From Chlamydiae bacterium RIFCSPLOWO2_12_FULL_49_12 (GTDB lineage Bacteria; Chlamydiota; Chlamydiia; Chlamydiales; Rhabdochlamydiaceae), in contig MGME01000026.1 of the NCBI GenBank assembly GCA_001796315.1, positions 1 through 64,000 of the forward strand: DNA of 64,000 bases, given 5' to 3'. Position numbers and translations under genes: made by a program. Positions 47,678 to 58,000 of this stretch are shown piece by piece (the stretch's first letter is position 1; the number at the start of each line of letters is the position of its first letter). Below the pieces are notes generated by a model, which searched no databases, was not told the DNA's origin, and saw nothing but the letters and a program-made list of their open reading frames with translations.

Positions 47678-50600
47678 ATGCGCGCTTCTTTCAGATTCTA
47701 TCTTTTGCGGGCTCTTTTCCTCTGCATAACCGCTCTTTCCACCAACGCGTCTGCAGATTATGCCGATGAAATCTTAGCAGCGGTGAACAACCAGTACAAT
47801 GAAGAAGAGGATGAAGGATACGTCATCAATTTTACCGGCGTCTCCATCGTCGAATACATTCGCTTTGTTTCAAAAATCTTAGGGATTAACTTTATCTTCG
47901 ATGAAACCGAGCTGCAATTTAACGTCACGATTGTCTCGGAAGAGCCTGTCAGCGGCAAAAACGTTCTCTCTGCGCTCATTCAGGTGCTGCGGATTCATAA
48001 CTTGCGCCTTATCGAGCAAAACGGCTCTCTCTTGATCACCTCAAACGCCGGCGTCAACGCCATCGCCCCGGTGATTGCCGAGGCCATCCCCGGATCCCAA
48101 GAGAAGAAGGGGCCTTTAGTGACGCGCATCTTCTTGATAAAAAACACCAGCGCTGAAGCCATCGCTGAAGTGGTCCGCCCTCTCCTCTCGACTGCAGCTC
48201 TCATCGAAGTGATGGCAGGATCCAATCTTCTCATCGTCTCCGACATCCTGACAAACGTCGATCAGATTGCCGAACTGCTCGTCAGCCTAGACTCTCCTCA
48301 ATCTCACTTAGAGATCGATACTTTTGAGTGTAAGAATCACACTCCCCAGGTTCTCGTCTCCCTTGCCGCCCAAATCTTATCACCCTTTCAACAGGGGAAA
48401 ACCCTCCTTCTTGTTCCCCAGCTGGAAACAAATTCCATTTTCATCGTCTCGACAACAGCTCTGATCGAAAGAGCGATAAGCGTCCTGGAAGATCTTGATT
48501 CAGAGGCCAAGGGAAAAGTGGGGCTTGAGAGGCCAGAAGGCAAACTTTTCCTTTATAAGATACGCTTCCAATCGCCTGAATTCCTCCTTCAGTCTCTTCA
48601 GAACATTGCTGACCAGATGAAAGATGCTCCCATGGCCTCTCCCGATCTGCTGCAGGCATTAAGAAGTGCAAAATCGATCAAAGACACCCACTCTCTCATG
48701 TTTATGGGAGATGAAGACTCTCTTAATAAGATAGAAGAAATGTTATCCTCCCTTGACGTCGAAAAACCCTTAGTGAAGGTTTTGCCAAAGGAGCGGCTTT
48801 TTCTTTATAAAATTCAACACAAATCCCCGCAATTTTTGCTGCAATCGCTTAAACAGATCCTCTCTGAAATGCAAGAGGCTGATAAAGTCTCTCCCGAACT
48901 GGCAAAGAGCTTGGAATCCGTGCAGTGGATCAAAGATTCCCACTCCCTGATGTTTATGGGAGACGACGAGTCGATCGCCACCATTCAAGAGATTTTAAGC
49001 ACCGTAGATACTCCCGCCGCCGCTCTGGGAGCTCCAGGGTTCTTTCTCTTTCCCTTAAAGACAGCAAGCAAAGATCAGGTTCAAGCCTGGCTCAATCAAA
49101 TTGCGGATAACCTCTCAGAAGCTCCCTCTCCCGATGAGGCGCTGATTGACACGATACGCAGCGCCAAATGGATCGAAGCGTCCAACTCTCTCTTCTTTAC
49201 CGGAAATGAATATTCCATCAATCGTTTAAAAGAGATCCTCTCCTCCTTCGATTTTACCAAGGAGCTTCCTCCTAAGGCCCCCAATTTTTGGGTCTACCGT
49301 CCCGCCGTCCGAAAGGGAGAAGAGATCGAGGCCCACGTGAAGGAGGTCACCGACAATCTCAAAGCGGCAGGCCTTACCAATCCTCCCCTCTTGCACGCCC
49401 TGGAGTCGATGCAGTGGTCCTCTTCTGCCAACACCTTAACCTTTACAGGGGATGCGGACTCGCTCAATGAGATCAAAACAATCGTGCAGGAGTACGACAC
49501 GGCAAAGCCCGCCGTCGCACAGGCCCCCAATTTTTGGGTCTACCGTCCCGTCAATCGAAAGGGAGAAGAGATCGAGGCCCACGTGAAGGAAGTCACCGAC
49601 AGCTTAAAAGACTCCGGACTGACGAATCCAGCTCTTTTAAACGCCCTTCAATCCCTGCGCTGGACTCCATCGACCAACACCTTAACCTTTACAGGGGATG
49701 AAGACTCGCTTGATGAGATCAAAATAATCGTGCAGGAGTACGACACGGCCAAAGAAGCCGTTCCGGGTGCCTCCCATTTTTGGGTCTACCATCCCGCCGT
49801 CCGAAAGGGAGAAGAGATTGAGGCCCACGTGAAGGAGGTCACCGCCAATCTCAAAGCTGCGGGTCTGACCAATCCTCCTCTTTTAAAAGCTCTTGCGTCG
49901 ATGCAATGGTCTCCTTCCGCCAATACGCTCACTTTTACAGGTGATACGGACTCTCTCAATGAAATCAAAGTCATTGTAGAACAGTACGACACAGTTAAGC
50001 CTACTGCTCCGGGTGCTCCCCATTTCTTGGTCTACCATCCCGTTCATCGAAAGGGAGAAGAGATCGAAGCTCACATGCAGGAAGTCACCGCTAATTTAAA
50101 AGCCTCGGGACTAACGAATCCTCCTTTCTTAAGCGCCTTAGAGTCCATGCGCTGGTCTCCCTCGACAAACACTCTAACATTTACTGGAGATGAGAGTTCG
50201 CTTGATGAAATCAAAACGATCGTGGAAGGCTACGATCTAAAGGGAGAGGCGGTGGATCTCTCAGCTCAGTTGGCAGCAAAAAAAACCTCCTTTTTTATCT
50301 ACAAGCCCATTTCTAAGAGTCCAGAGGAGATCCAACACTCTTTGGCTGAAATTGCAAGCGACCTCGAGGCATCCGGTCTCGCCGATCCCCTTCTCCTTTC
50401 GACTCTTTCCACTGTCCGTTATGTCGAGTCGACACAATCTTTTCTCTTTACCGGATCTTTGGATTCTCTGGAAAAAGTCAGCGGCCTCCTCACACGCATC
50501 GATCTCCCTACAGAGGAAAGAGTCAGCATTCAAAAAATTGGGGAAGAGACATTTCTCATTTATAAAATTCAATTTGTCACGGCAAATCAACTCTTGGCCT

Positions 50601-52273
50601 CTTTAAAAGCCCTCACTTCCGACTTGGCACAGAATGAGCAGATAAACAGAAGTCTGATCAAAACGCTCAATTCGGCAAAGTGGGTTCAGGAGACTAATTC
50701 TCTTCTCTTCATCGGGCCTGAAAAGAGTTTGGAAGAGGTGGAAAGACTAGCTAAGCAGTTTGATCTTCCCTCGCTTGCCAAGCCGGGCGAGGCTCTCATT
50801 GAACCTCGAGAAACCCCTTCAAGCTATCTTCTCTACACTCCCAAATATCAGAGCGGACCGGAACTGATCCTCATGGTAGTCGAATTTAAAGACCACCTGG
50901 CGCAAATCGGGATCGTCGACAAGGCTCTTTTTGACACAGTCTCTCATCTGAAGTGGGTAGAAAAATCCCACGCCATTCTCATCTCAGGAGCTCCTTCTTC
51001 CATCACTAAAGTGGAAGAACTTCTCGAACGCTTCGACGAACCTGTGAAAGGCGAAGGCCTCCCGACCACAATCCAAGCGCTCGAAACAACGAGCTTTCTT
51101 GTCTACAAGCTGCAATACAATCAAGGCTCCGCCATTCAAGAAGCTCTCCAAAAGATCGCCAAAGAGTTTTCTGCAAAAGACGGCGCAATCAATAAAACTA
51201 TGCTGGATGCCATCCAGTCCCTGCAATGGATCCAGATCACAAACTCCCTTGTGAGCACCGGAACTTCTCTCGCTCTGGAAAAACTCAAAGAGCTCATCCG
51301 CAATCTCGATGTTCCCTTAAAGCAAGTCTTCATCGAGGTGCTGCTCATTGAGACAACTCTTGAGAACACTCAAGATTTCGGCCTTCAATGGGGAAGCAAA
51401 ACCCAGTACCTCAATAAATTTTCCATGGCAACCGGAAACTTCCCCGGCGGCAGTGTCTCTCCTTCTCCCTTTAACCTCAATGATATCGGAAAGCCTCTCG
51501 CACAAGGAGGCCCTCTGAGAACGCCGATTGCTTCTGACGTTCCTTTTGCTTCCCAAGGCTTTGACTTGGGCATCATCGGAGATATCATCCTGCATCGCGG
51601 CCTCTCTTTCATCTCGCTAGGATCTCTTGTCAATGCTCTACAAACCGACAGCGATTCCGTCATCATTTTGAATCCAAAGATCATCACTCAGGACAATAAC
51701 AACTCGACTGTCTTCGTTGGACAAAACATCCCCTTTGTAGGATCGCAGGTCAATAACACCTCGAACAACACCCTCCTGACAACCAATGTCGAATACCGCG
51801 ACATCGGCTTGAGCTTAAGCATCACTCCTACCTTAAGCACTTCAGATATCGTTACCTTAGATATCGTCACTGATATCTCCGAACAGCTCGGCCCTGCTAC
51901 TCCCCTCGGGTCATCGGGCGTGGCGGGGATCACGACTTCACACACCAGCTTAAATACCCGAGTCACCGTTCCGAACCGCCACTTCCTCATCTTAAGCGGC
52001 ATGCTGCGCGACGCCAAAGATCATGCCCGCACTCAAATTCCCTGTCTGGGAGGCCTTCCTCTCTTGGGCGCCGCCTTCTCCCAAAATTCGCGCGACAACA
52101 GAAAGAGCAATATCATCATCTTTTTAAAACCCTACATCATCAACTCTTTCGATGAGTACCTCCAGCTGACGGAAAATCAAGAGCTCCTCCTAAAAGAAGA
52201 ATCCGGCCCCGAAATCGTCGGAGAAGAGATCGATGCCGGCCTCGAATGGGTCAAAACTCCCGAAGACAACTAA
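47678..52273 (+). CDS. cdsC: Giant type III secretion secretin CdsC/SctC with eleven N-domain modules
   Basis: The 1531-residue outer-membrane secretin has a signal peptide (ends S-T-N-A-S-A), an N0 domain (Y-V-I-N-F-T-G-V-S-I-V-E-Y-I-R-F-V-S-K), N1 (F-L-I-K-N-T-S-A-E-A-I) and N2-like units. Eleven modules of about 82-90 residues follow, each starting F/Y-x-V/L-Y and containing W-x-x-S/T-x-N-T/S-L-x-F-T-G. The usual secretin core closes it (K-Q-V-F-I-E-V-L-L-I-E-T ... V-F-V-G-Q-N-I-P-F ... L-I-L-S-G-M-L-R-D ... P-C-L-G-G-L-P-L-L-G). Chlamydial CdsC (CT674) has roughly 900 residues, so the periplasmic neck is greatly extended. The ATG at 47678 is preferred to a TTG 15 bases upstream. Confidence 0.92.
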   Translation: MRASFRFYLLRALFLCITALSTNASADYADEILAAVNNQYNEEEDEGYVINFTGVSIVEYIRFVSKILGINFIFDETELQFNVTIVSEEPVSGKNVLSALIQVLRIHNLRLIEQNGSLLITSNAGVNAIAPVIAEAIPGSQEKKGPLVTRIFLIKNTSAEAIAEVVRPLLSTAALIEVMAGSNLLIVSDILTNVDQIAELLVSLDSPQSHLEIDTFECKNHTPQVLVSLAAQILSPFQQGKTLLLVPQLETNSIFIVSTTALIERAISVLEDLDSEAKGKVGLERPEGKLFLYKIRFQSPEFLLQSLQNIADQMKDAPMASPDLLQALRSAKSIKDTHSLMFMGDEDSLNKIEEMLSSLDVEKPLVKVLPKERLFLYKIQHKSPQFLLQSLKQILSEMQEADKVSPELAKSLESVQWIKDSHSLMFMGDDESIATIQEILSTVDTPAAALGAPGFFLFPLKTASKDQVQAWLNQIADNLSEAPSPDEALIDTIRSAKWIEASNSLFFTGNEYSINRLKEILSSFDFTKELPPKAPNFWVYRPAVRKGEEIEAHVKEVTDNLKAAGLTNPPLLHALESMQWSSSANTLTFTGDADSLNEIKTIVQEYDTAKPAVAQAPNFWVYRPVNRKGEEIEAHVKEVTDSLKDSGLTNPALLNALQSLRWTPSTNTLTFTGDEDSLDEIKIIVQEYDTAKEAVPGASHFWVYHPAVRKGEEIEAHVKEVTANLKAAGLTNPPLLKALASMQWSPSANTLTFTGDTDSLNEIKVIVEQYDTVKPTAPGAPHFLVYHPVHRKGEEIEAHMQEVTANLKASGLTNPPFLSALESMRWSPSTNTLTFTGDESSLDEIKTIVEGYDLKGEAVDLSAQLAAKKTSFFIYKPISKSPEEIQHSLAEIASDLEASGLADPLLLSTLSTVRYVESTQSFLFTGSLDSLEKVSGLLTRIDLPTEERVSIQKIGEETFLIYKIQFVTANQLLASLKALTSDLAQNEQINRSLIKTLNSAKWVQETNSLLFIGPEKSLEEVERLAKQFDLPSLAKPGEALIEPRETPSSYLLYTPKYQSGPELILMVVEFKDHLAQIGIVDKALFDTVSHLKWVEKSHAILISGAPSSITKVEELLERFDEPVKGEGLPTTIQALETTSFLVYKLQYNQGSAIQEALQKIAKEFSAKDGAINKTMLDAIQSLQWIQITNSLVSTGTSLALEKLKELIRNLDVPLKQVFIEVLLIETTLENTQDFGLQWGSKTQYLNKFSMATGNFPGGSVSPSPFNLNDIGKPLAQGGPLRTPIASDVPFASQGFDLGIIGDIILHRGLSFISLGSLVNALQTDSDSVIILNPKIITQDNNNSTVFVGQNIPFVGSQVNNTSNNTLLTTNVEYRDIGLSLSITPTLSTSDIVTLDIVTDISEQLGPATPLGSSGVAGITTSHTSLNTRVTVPNRHFLILSGMLRDAKDHARTQIPCLGGLPLLGAAFSQNSRDNRKSNIIIFLKPYIINSFDEYLQLTENQELLLKEESGPEIVGEEIDAGLEWVKTPEDN
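49286..50269 (+). repeat. Four tandem 246-bp repeats inside cdsC
   Basis: Modules 4-7 of CdsC are spaced exactly 246 bp (82 codons): each begins with TTTTGGGTCTACC or TTCTTGGTCTACC and contains CGAAAGGGAGAAGAGAT. The DNA is highly similar between copies, unlike the other seven modules, which points to recent amplification or gene conversion. Confidence 0.92.
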
Positions 52274-52279
52274 AGAGCG

Positions 52280-52340
52280 GGCGCCTAGGCGCACAACTTT
52301 GCAACTTGAGAACAAGCTGCAAAGTTGCAAGCCAGGCGCC
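52280..52340. terminator. Hairpin after cdsC
   Basis: GGCGCCTAGGC pairs with GCCAGGCGCC with one gap, and inside it CAACTTTGCAACTTG pairs with AAGCTGCAAAGTTG. The 61-bp structure lies between cdsC and the next gene. It lacks a T run; it may end the type III operon or be another palindromic element, since CTTTGCAACTT also occurs in the family A copy at 22434. Confidence 0.45.
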
Positions 52341-52361
52341 ACTCGTGATAAGCTCTTTTCA

Positions 52362-53291
52362 ATGATGTGGATGAGATGGCTTTTTCCTTTGGTCTTTCTC
52401 GTGGGCTGTCAGAAGAGGGTCGAGAAGATCGAACCCCAGATTCATGCTGTCGTTCAAGAAGGGTATCTGCGCCAACTCCCCTCTCCTTTTGCCCCTCTTA
52501 CTGAAGCGGAAATGAGCGCGGCATGGGGCAAGGAGTATCAGATCGCCCTTGGCTTTGCCCATGAGCTGGATCTCTACCAGGCCATGACGGGCTTCAAACG
52601 CGCTTTCTTCCTCGCTCCTGCGGATGCAGTCGAGCGCAGATTGGAACTTCAGTACAACATCCTCCTCTCCTACTACTTGGGGAAACGCTACGCAGACGTC
52701 GTTTATACCTATGAAAAGAGCGAGCTTCGTTCTTTGGGCGCCTCTTTCCTCGCCGCAGAGGATCTTCTCGTCATGCTCTACGAAAGCTACCTTCAAGCGG
52801 GAGAAGGAGCCAAAGCTGCTCAGATGCTCGAGCACCTCAAGACGCACTTTCCCAAAACCCAAGAAAAGCTTGTCCTCTCAACGGCACTAAAACAGGCAGA
52901 CTTTGCCACTCTTGAAAGATCGTCCGATCCCGCGGTACAAGACCTCCTGACGCAGTATGACGGAGAGAAAAAGTCGGTCAAGCAGGCGCAAACCCTAAAT
53001 GCTTTGCTGCCCGGCGCCGGCTACGCCTATCTGGGACAAAAACAGTCTGCCGTCACAGCCTTCTTTCTCAACGGCCTCTTTATTGCCGCCGCCTACCATT
53101 TTTTTCACAAGGGACATCTTGCCGCGGGAATTGTCACATCGGGCTTTGAGATGGGCTGGTACATTGGAGGCGTCAACGGGGCCAAAGAGGCAGCAACTCT
53201 TTACAACGAGCGTATCTGGGAGCGGCAGGCGACCCCTCTCATGAACCGGCAAGGTCTCTTTCCCGTCTTTCTTTTGCACTATGGCTTTTAG
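52362..53291 (+). CDS. Lipoprotein with helical repeats and a small membrane-type C-terminus
   Basis: The 309-residue product starts with a lipobox signal (L-F-P-L-V-F-L-V-G-C, cysteine about residue 15). About residues 50-190 are helical and TPR-like (A-L-G-F-A-H-E-L-D-L-Y-Q-A-M-T-G-F-K-R-A-F). Near the C-terminus comes L-L-P-G-A-G-Y-A-Y-L-G-Q-K-Q-S-A-V-T-A-F-F as two or three hydrophobic stretches, a pattern seen in DUF5683-type proteins. Function unknown. ATG codons at 52362 and 52365 are equally good. It overlaps the YidD-like gene by 11 bases. Confidence 0.65.
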   Translation: MMWMRWLFPLVFLVGCQKRVEKIEPQIHAVVQEGYLRQLPSPFAPLTEAEMSAAWGKEYQIALGFAHELDLYQAMTGFKRAFFLAPADAVERRLELQYNILLSYYLGKRYADVVYTYEKSELRSLGASFLAAEDLLVMLYESYLQAGEGAKAAQMLEHLKTHFPKTQEKLVLSTALKQADFATLERSSDPAVQDLLTQYDGEKKSVKQAQTLNALLPGAGYAYLGQKQSAVTAFFLNGLFIAAAYHFFHKGHLAAGIVTSGFEMGWYIGGVNGAKEAATLYNERIWERQATPLMNRQGLFPVFLLHYGF

Positions 53292-53664
53292 ATCTTTTCT
53301 GCTTCTCTCTCTTTTGATCTTCGGAGCTCTAGAAGCGCGTCCCGGCTTCATCGAGCCTTGGGGTAAAGATTCAACCCTCTCCCTTGCTCCACAAGAAAAG
53401 GAAAAGCCCAAACTCTCTCTTGTTGCCAAGGGGGCTGAGAAAATCATCTGGTTCCATCAGGCGATCCTCTCTCCGGTCGACGGCCCCCGCAGCCACTTTC
53501 GTCCAACCTCCTCTCAGTACATGAAGCTGGCTATCTATCGATGGGGCTTTTTTAAAGGGTACATCAAGGGATGCGACCGTTTGCTTCGAGAAAATAGCGA
53601 CACGTGGCACTATCGTGAGATTGAGATTGAAGGCAAGGTGTACAAATGGGATCCGGTAAGGTAA
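53281..53664 (+). CDS. yidD: YidD-like membrane protein insertion factor, exported and divergent
   Basis: The 127-residue product contains a YidD-type core (about 53-100: I-I-W-F-H-Q-A-I-L-S-P-V-D-G-P-R-S-H-F-R-P-T-S-S-Q-Y-M-K-L-A-I). It is preceded by a signal-like segment (S-F-L-L-L-S-L-L-I-F-G-A-L-E-A) and about 25 extra residues. The usual cysteines (C-R-F/Y-x-P-T-C-S-x-Y) are replaced by serine. YidD proteins assist YidC-dependent insertion from the inner membrane surface; this one would face the periplasm, so its role may differ. It converges on der with a 5-base gap. Confidence 0.7.
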   Translation: MAFRSFLLLSLLIFGALEARPGFIEPWGKDSTLSLAPQEKEKPKLSLVAKGAEKIIWFHQAILSPVDGPRSHFRPTSSQYMKLAIYRWGFFKGYIKGCDRLLRENSDTWHYREIEIEGKVYKWDPVR

Positions 53665-53669
53665 AGATG

Positions 53670-54995
53670 TCAAACGGAAGCTGTTCTCTTTTTCCCCCTA
53701 AGGGTAAAGTGGAGAGGAACGCCGGTGAAATGATAGAAAGAGCGGAACTGGCGGGTCAGATACTTCTTATAGCTCCCCTCCATGAGGCGGGGATGGTTGA
53801 CAAAGAGGACAAAGCGCGGCGGGTGGCTGGCAACCTGGGCCATATAGTAGATGCGAAGGCGCTTGCCGCCGATCATGGGAGGGTGGCACCGTTCTAAGCT
53901 CTTTTCTAAAAAGCGGTTGAGCTCTCCGGTGGAGATGCGGTGGGTTAGGAAGGAGCAGACCGCTTTGATCGAGGGAAAGAGCAGGTCGACATTCCTTCCC
54001 GTCTTCGCCGAGATCATGAAGGAGGGGCAGTGCTCCAGGAAGGGAATCTCTTCCCGGACGCTCTTTAAACAGTGTTCCATCCGAAACCCTTTAACTTCGT
54101 CCCACTTGTTAAAGAGAAGAAGGCAGCCTTTTCCCATCTCTTCAATCTCTTGAGCCATGCGCATCTCCTGCTTTGTCATCCCTTCGCGCGCATCCAGAAG
54201 GAGAAGGCAGATGTCAGCTCCTTTGATGGCCTCTTTCGTGCGGATCGCCGCGAACTTGTCGACCACTTCATGCTCGGCTTTCTTCTTACGAATTCCCGCA
54301 GTGTCAATGAAGCTATAGAGCTGGCCCTCTCTGATGACGCGCTCCTCGACGGCATCGCGCGTCGTCCCGGGAGAAGAAGAGACAACGGAGCGTTCCTCAT
54401 TGACAAGGCGGTTGAGAAGAGTCGATTTGCCGACGTTGGGCCGTCCGACAAGGGCAACGCGGATCCCCCGCTCTGCGCTCTCTTCTTCTCGAAAAGCAAT
54501 GCCCTCAAAAGCCTCTTCAAGCAGTTCTGCGATCTGAAACCCTTGCACTGCAGAAATTGCAATGACCGAAGAGATTCCCAGAGAGTAAAACTCGCCCACG
54601 GAGGGCTCGTCGCTGCTTTCATCGACTTTATTGACGGCAAGAATCAAGCGCTTTTTCGTCCGCAGAAGACGCGCTGACACCTCCCGGTCCAGAGCCGTCA
54701 CGCCGGAGCGGACATCGGCGACTTGAATGAGAATGTCCGCCTCTTCAATGGCATGCTCGGACTGCTTTAAGATCTCCTCCGAGAACTCCCCCTTGGCAAG
54801 CCGGTCGATCCCTCCCGTGTCGATCACGGTAAAGGGTCGGCCAAAAAAATCGGCCTCGCCATAGAGCCGGTCGCGCGTAATCCCTTCCGCCTCATCGACA
54901 ATAGAGAGACGCTTGTTTAAGAGCCGGTTGAAGAGTGCGGACTTGCCCACATTGGGCCGTCCGACAAGGGCTACTTTTATTTTTTTCCTTTCCAT
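53670..54995 (-). CDS. der: GTPase Der (EngA)
   Basis: The 441-residue protein has the two tandem G domains that define Der: G-R-P-N-V-G-K-S at about residues 12-19 and again near 187, with D-T-G-G and D-T-A-G-I switch motifs and N-K-V-D / N-K-W-D specificity motifs. A C-terminal KH-like domain follows. Der is needed for 50S subunit assembly. The ATG is 15 bases downstream of the SNF2 gene, so the two share a transcript. Confidence 0.97.
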   Translation of the reverse strand: MERKKIKVALVGRPNVGKSALFNRLLNKRLSIVDEAEGITRDRLYGEADFFGRPFTVIDTGGIDRLAKGEFSEEILKQSEHAIEEADILIQVADVRSGVTALDREVSARLLRTKKRLILAVNKVDESSDEPSVGEFYSLGISSVIAISAVQGFQIAELLEEAFEGIAFREEESAERGIRVALVGRPNVGKSTLLNRLVNEERSVVSSSPGTTRDAVEERVIREGQLYSFIDTAGIRKKKAEHEVVDKFAAIRTKEAIKGADICLLLLDAREGMTKQEMRMAQEIEEMGKGCLLLFNKWDEVKGFRMEHCLKSVREEIPFLEHCPSFMISAKTGRNVDLLFPSIKAVCSFLTHRISTGELNRFLEKSLERCHPPMIGGKRLRIYYMAQVASHPPRFVLFVNHPRLMEGSYKKYLTRQFRSFYHFTGVPLHFTLRGKKRTASV

Positions 54996-55010
54996 GGGAA
55001 AAAGAGTATA

Positions 55011-58000
55011 TCAGGAGAGAGCCCCGGATTCAACGGGAAGCTCCAGATGGCCAAGGAGTTCTATAAGTTCCTCACGATCAAGAGTTTTAATTTGATCCTG
55101 ATCGTCGTAGGCAATCGCTTGCTCTGCCAGGCCCTTCTTCTTCTCAATAAGAGAGTGAATATGCTCTTCAATGCTTCCTTTGGTGACCATCTTAAAGACC
55201 TGAACGCCTCGGCTCTGCCCTATGCGGTGGACGCGGTCGGTCGCCTGGTTCTCTTTGGCCGGGTTCCACCATCTGTCGTAGTGGATGACAACGGAGGCCG
55301 CTGTTAAATCTATCCCTACTCCAGCTGCTTTCAGCGAGGCGACAAAGACGGCGCAGGAAGGATCATCCCTAAAGCGCTCCAAGGGTGTTTTTCGGTCGCG
55401 CGTGGAGCCGCGAATGGCGGCGTATGCAATCTTTTTTTCTCTGAGATCGGCCTCGATGATGTCGAGCATCCCTAAGTACTGAGAAAAGACAACAAGTTTC
55501 TGGCCGCTATCAAGGCTTTCCTGGAGGAGCTCTGAATAAAGCTCCCATTTTCCCGACCGGTGGCGGGAGGCCTCCTCAAGCCGCTGATGATAGAGAGCCG
55601 GGTGGTCGCAGATCTGCTTTAAGGTGGAGAGCAGAGAAAAGATGTGAAGATAGGGAACAGGCTCCTCTCTATTTTTCAGCTTGTTCAACAGCCCCTCTTT
55701 GTGCCCCGTAACAACTTCCTCATAAAGGAGGCGCTGCTCTTCTGAGAGGGGACAGTAGGCGATCTCCTCACTCTTTTCGGGAAGCTCAAAAAGCACCTCT
55801 TTTTTTTTGCGGCGCAGAATAAAGGGACGGATGAGCTTGCGCAATAGCCCGATCTTTTCTTGGTCCTGATTCTTTTCAATGGGGTTCACGAAGAGCTGGC
55901 GAAAGTGAGATTCGGCGGGAAGATAGGTGGGAATGACGATATCGAAAAGCGCTTTAAGCTCCATTAAGCGGTTTTCAATGGGAGTGCCCGTTAAACCGAC
56001 CCGCATGTTGGCATCGAGCGTTTTTAAGACTCGGTGTGTTTGGGACTTGGGATTTTTTGCCGCCTGAAGCTCATCAAAGATGACAATGTCAAAGCGCATG
56101 GAAGAGAGCAGCTCTCTTTCACTGCGGACAATGCCGTAGGAGGTCAAAAGGAGATCGCAGCTCTTTGGAAGCTTGCGAAAGGGGCCGTGGAAAAGGGCTG
56201 CTTGCATCGAGGGCAAATAGCGCCTAAGAAGCTCTTCCCAATGGTAGAGGACAGACGTGGGGCAGACGACCAGATATTTTCCTTTTGCCTCTCCCTTGTA
56301 ATTTTTTGCAGAGGCGAGAAGCGCCATCGCCTGATGCGTTTTCCCGAGCCCCATGTCATCGCAAAGAAGCCCCGAGAGGCCGTTGGAATACAAGAACCAG
56401 AGCCACTGGCTTCCCGTCTCCTGGTAAGGGCGGAGTTTGCTAAGCAACCCCTCGGGATTTAAGGGCTCTTTTGTCTCAAAAGCGCGAAAGCTCTCTAAAA
56501 GCTTCAGGGTGCGGCGTCCTTTTAGCGTATCTCCTGAGGGCTCTTGCATCTTCTCCAAGACAGAGAGCCTCACCCAGTCAAGCGTCGTCAGCCTTAAGAA
56601 CTTTCCTTTCTGTAAAAACTTGCGGCCGGAGAGTCCTTTGAGCCAGTTAAATCTCTGCTGGGGAAAGAAGAGAAGCCCTGCGTTTGAAAAGAGATGGCGT
56701 TTGCGCTCTGCAAGCGCCTTCCAGATCTCCATGAGTAAGACCTCTCCCAGATCGCTTTCGTAGGTCAGACGGACAATCCAGGTGGGCATTGTAGTTTTCG
56801 TATCGCGCTTGAGCTCATGCAAGCGGAGTGAGAGCCATTTGGGAGCCGTGAGGCGTGGATCCAAAGAGCGAATAAAGGAAAAGAGCGCTTTGAGCTCAAA
56901 CGAGAGAAAATGGTGCAGATCCAAAGAGGAGATGATGCGCTCTTGAGTATACTGTTCCGGAAGGCGCATCTCTGAAGGAATCCAGGAAAACCCTTTCCCT
57001 TCCCTGAAGATCAGATCATGGTAGAGCTTGACCTTTGAAGAATCGACTCCTTTCTTGAAGAGATAGCGAGGAGTGACAACGACGCTCCCTTTCGAGGAAA
57101 GGGAGATGTCGAGAGCGACTCTTTCTAACACCTCTTCTTGGGTAAAGAAGAGCGGACATAGCTCCAGTTCCTCTTTGTAGCGATGAATAAAAGAAGAGAC
57201 CTTCTCGGGAAGAACACACTCTCCCTCTTTCAAAAAAGCCTCCTTTGCGCGTGTCATCTTGAGATAAAATCCTTTATCCTTTAAGTAGATCCACGCTCCT
57301 ACATCCATGGCCTCTTTCTCCTCTTCGAGCAGCTCAAAATGCGGCTTTATGGAAAGAGAGCCCTCCTCGCTTACGGAAAAACTAAGCTGCGCTTCAATGG
57401 CGGAGAGATGAATCTCAAATCCTGAAAACTGGTTGAGAAAGTTGCGGTGTTTGAAGACAAAATCAGAGAGTCGGTTTAAGGGAATAGAGGTCTCTTTTTC
57501 CTCAAAGAGGGGGGCTTTAACCTGATAAAAACCCTTCTCTTCTACATAGACCCAATGATTAAAGCGGGCCGAAAGAGGCCGCTCCAGATCTCCCGCCTCC
57601 AACAGATAAGATGAGATGATCAGTCCCCGTTGTTCAGTCAGTTCCAAAAGATAACTTAGGGAATAGAAACCTCGATGGATCGGTTCATTCACTAGATATT
57701 TTTCTAAAAGGCGCGGATGATTGTGCAACAGAGCTCCAATCCGCTCTTCTTTTACCTCCTTTTCCAATAAAAGGGGTTCAAAAGAGGCAGGATAGAACCC
57801 GTGATTTGGAATAAAAATCCACTCTCCAATTCTCTGTTCATTCCTCTTTTGCGCCTCTCTTCTCTCTTCTTGAATCTTTGCATGTTCTATGAAGAGACTC
57901 TTTTTCTCTTTATCATAAAAGATTTTCTCAATGGCGCGCCTCGGAATCTCGTACACCAAAAGCGGAGATTTCACGGTAGAAAGAGAGGGAATCAAGCGTT

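Noticed and set aside
49286-50269. Regular tandem repeats that might be taken for a CRISPR or satellite array
   Set aside because: The units are in frame, 82 codons long and part of the CdsC protein; there are no spacers.
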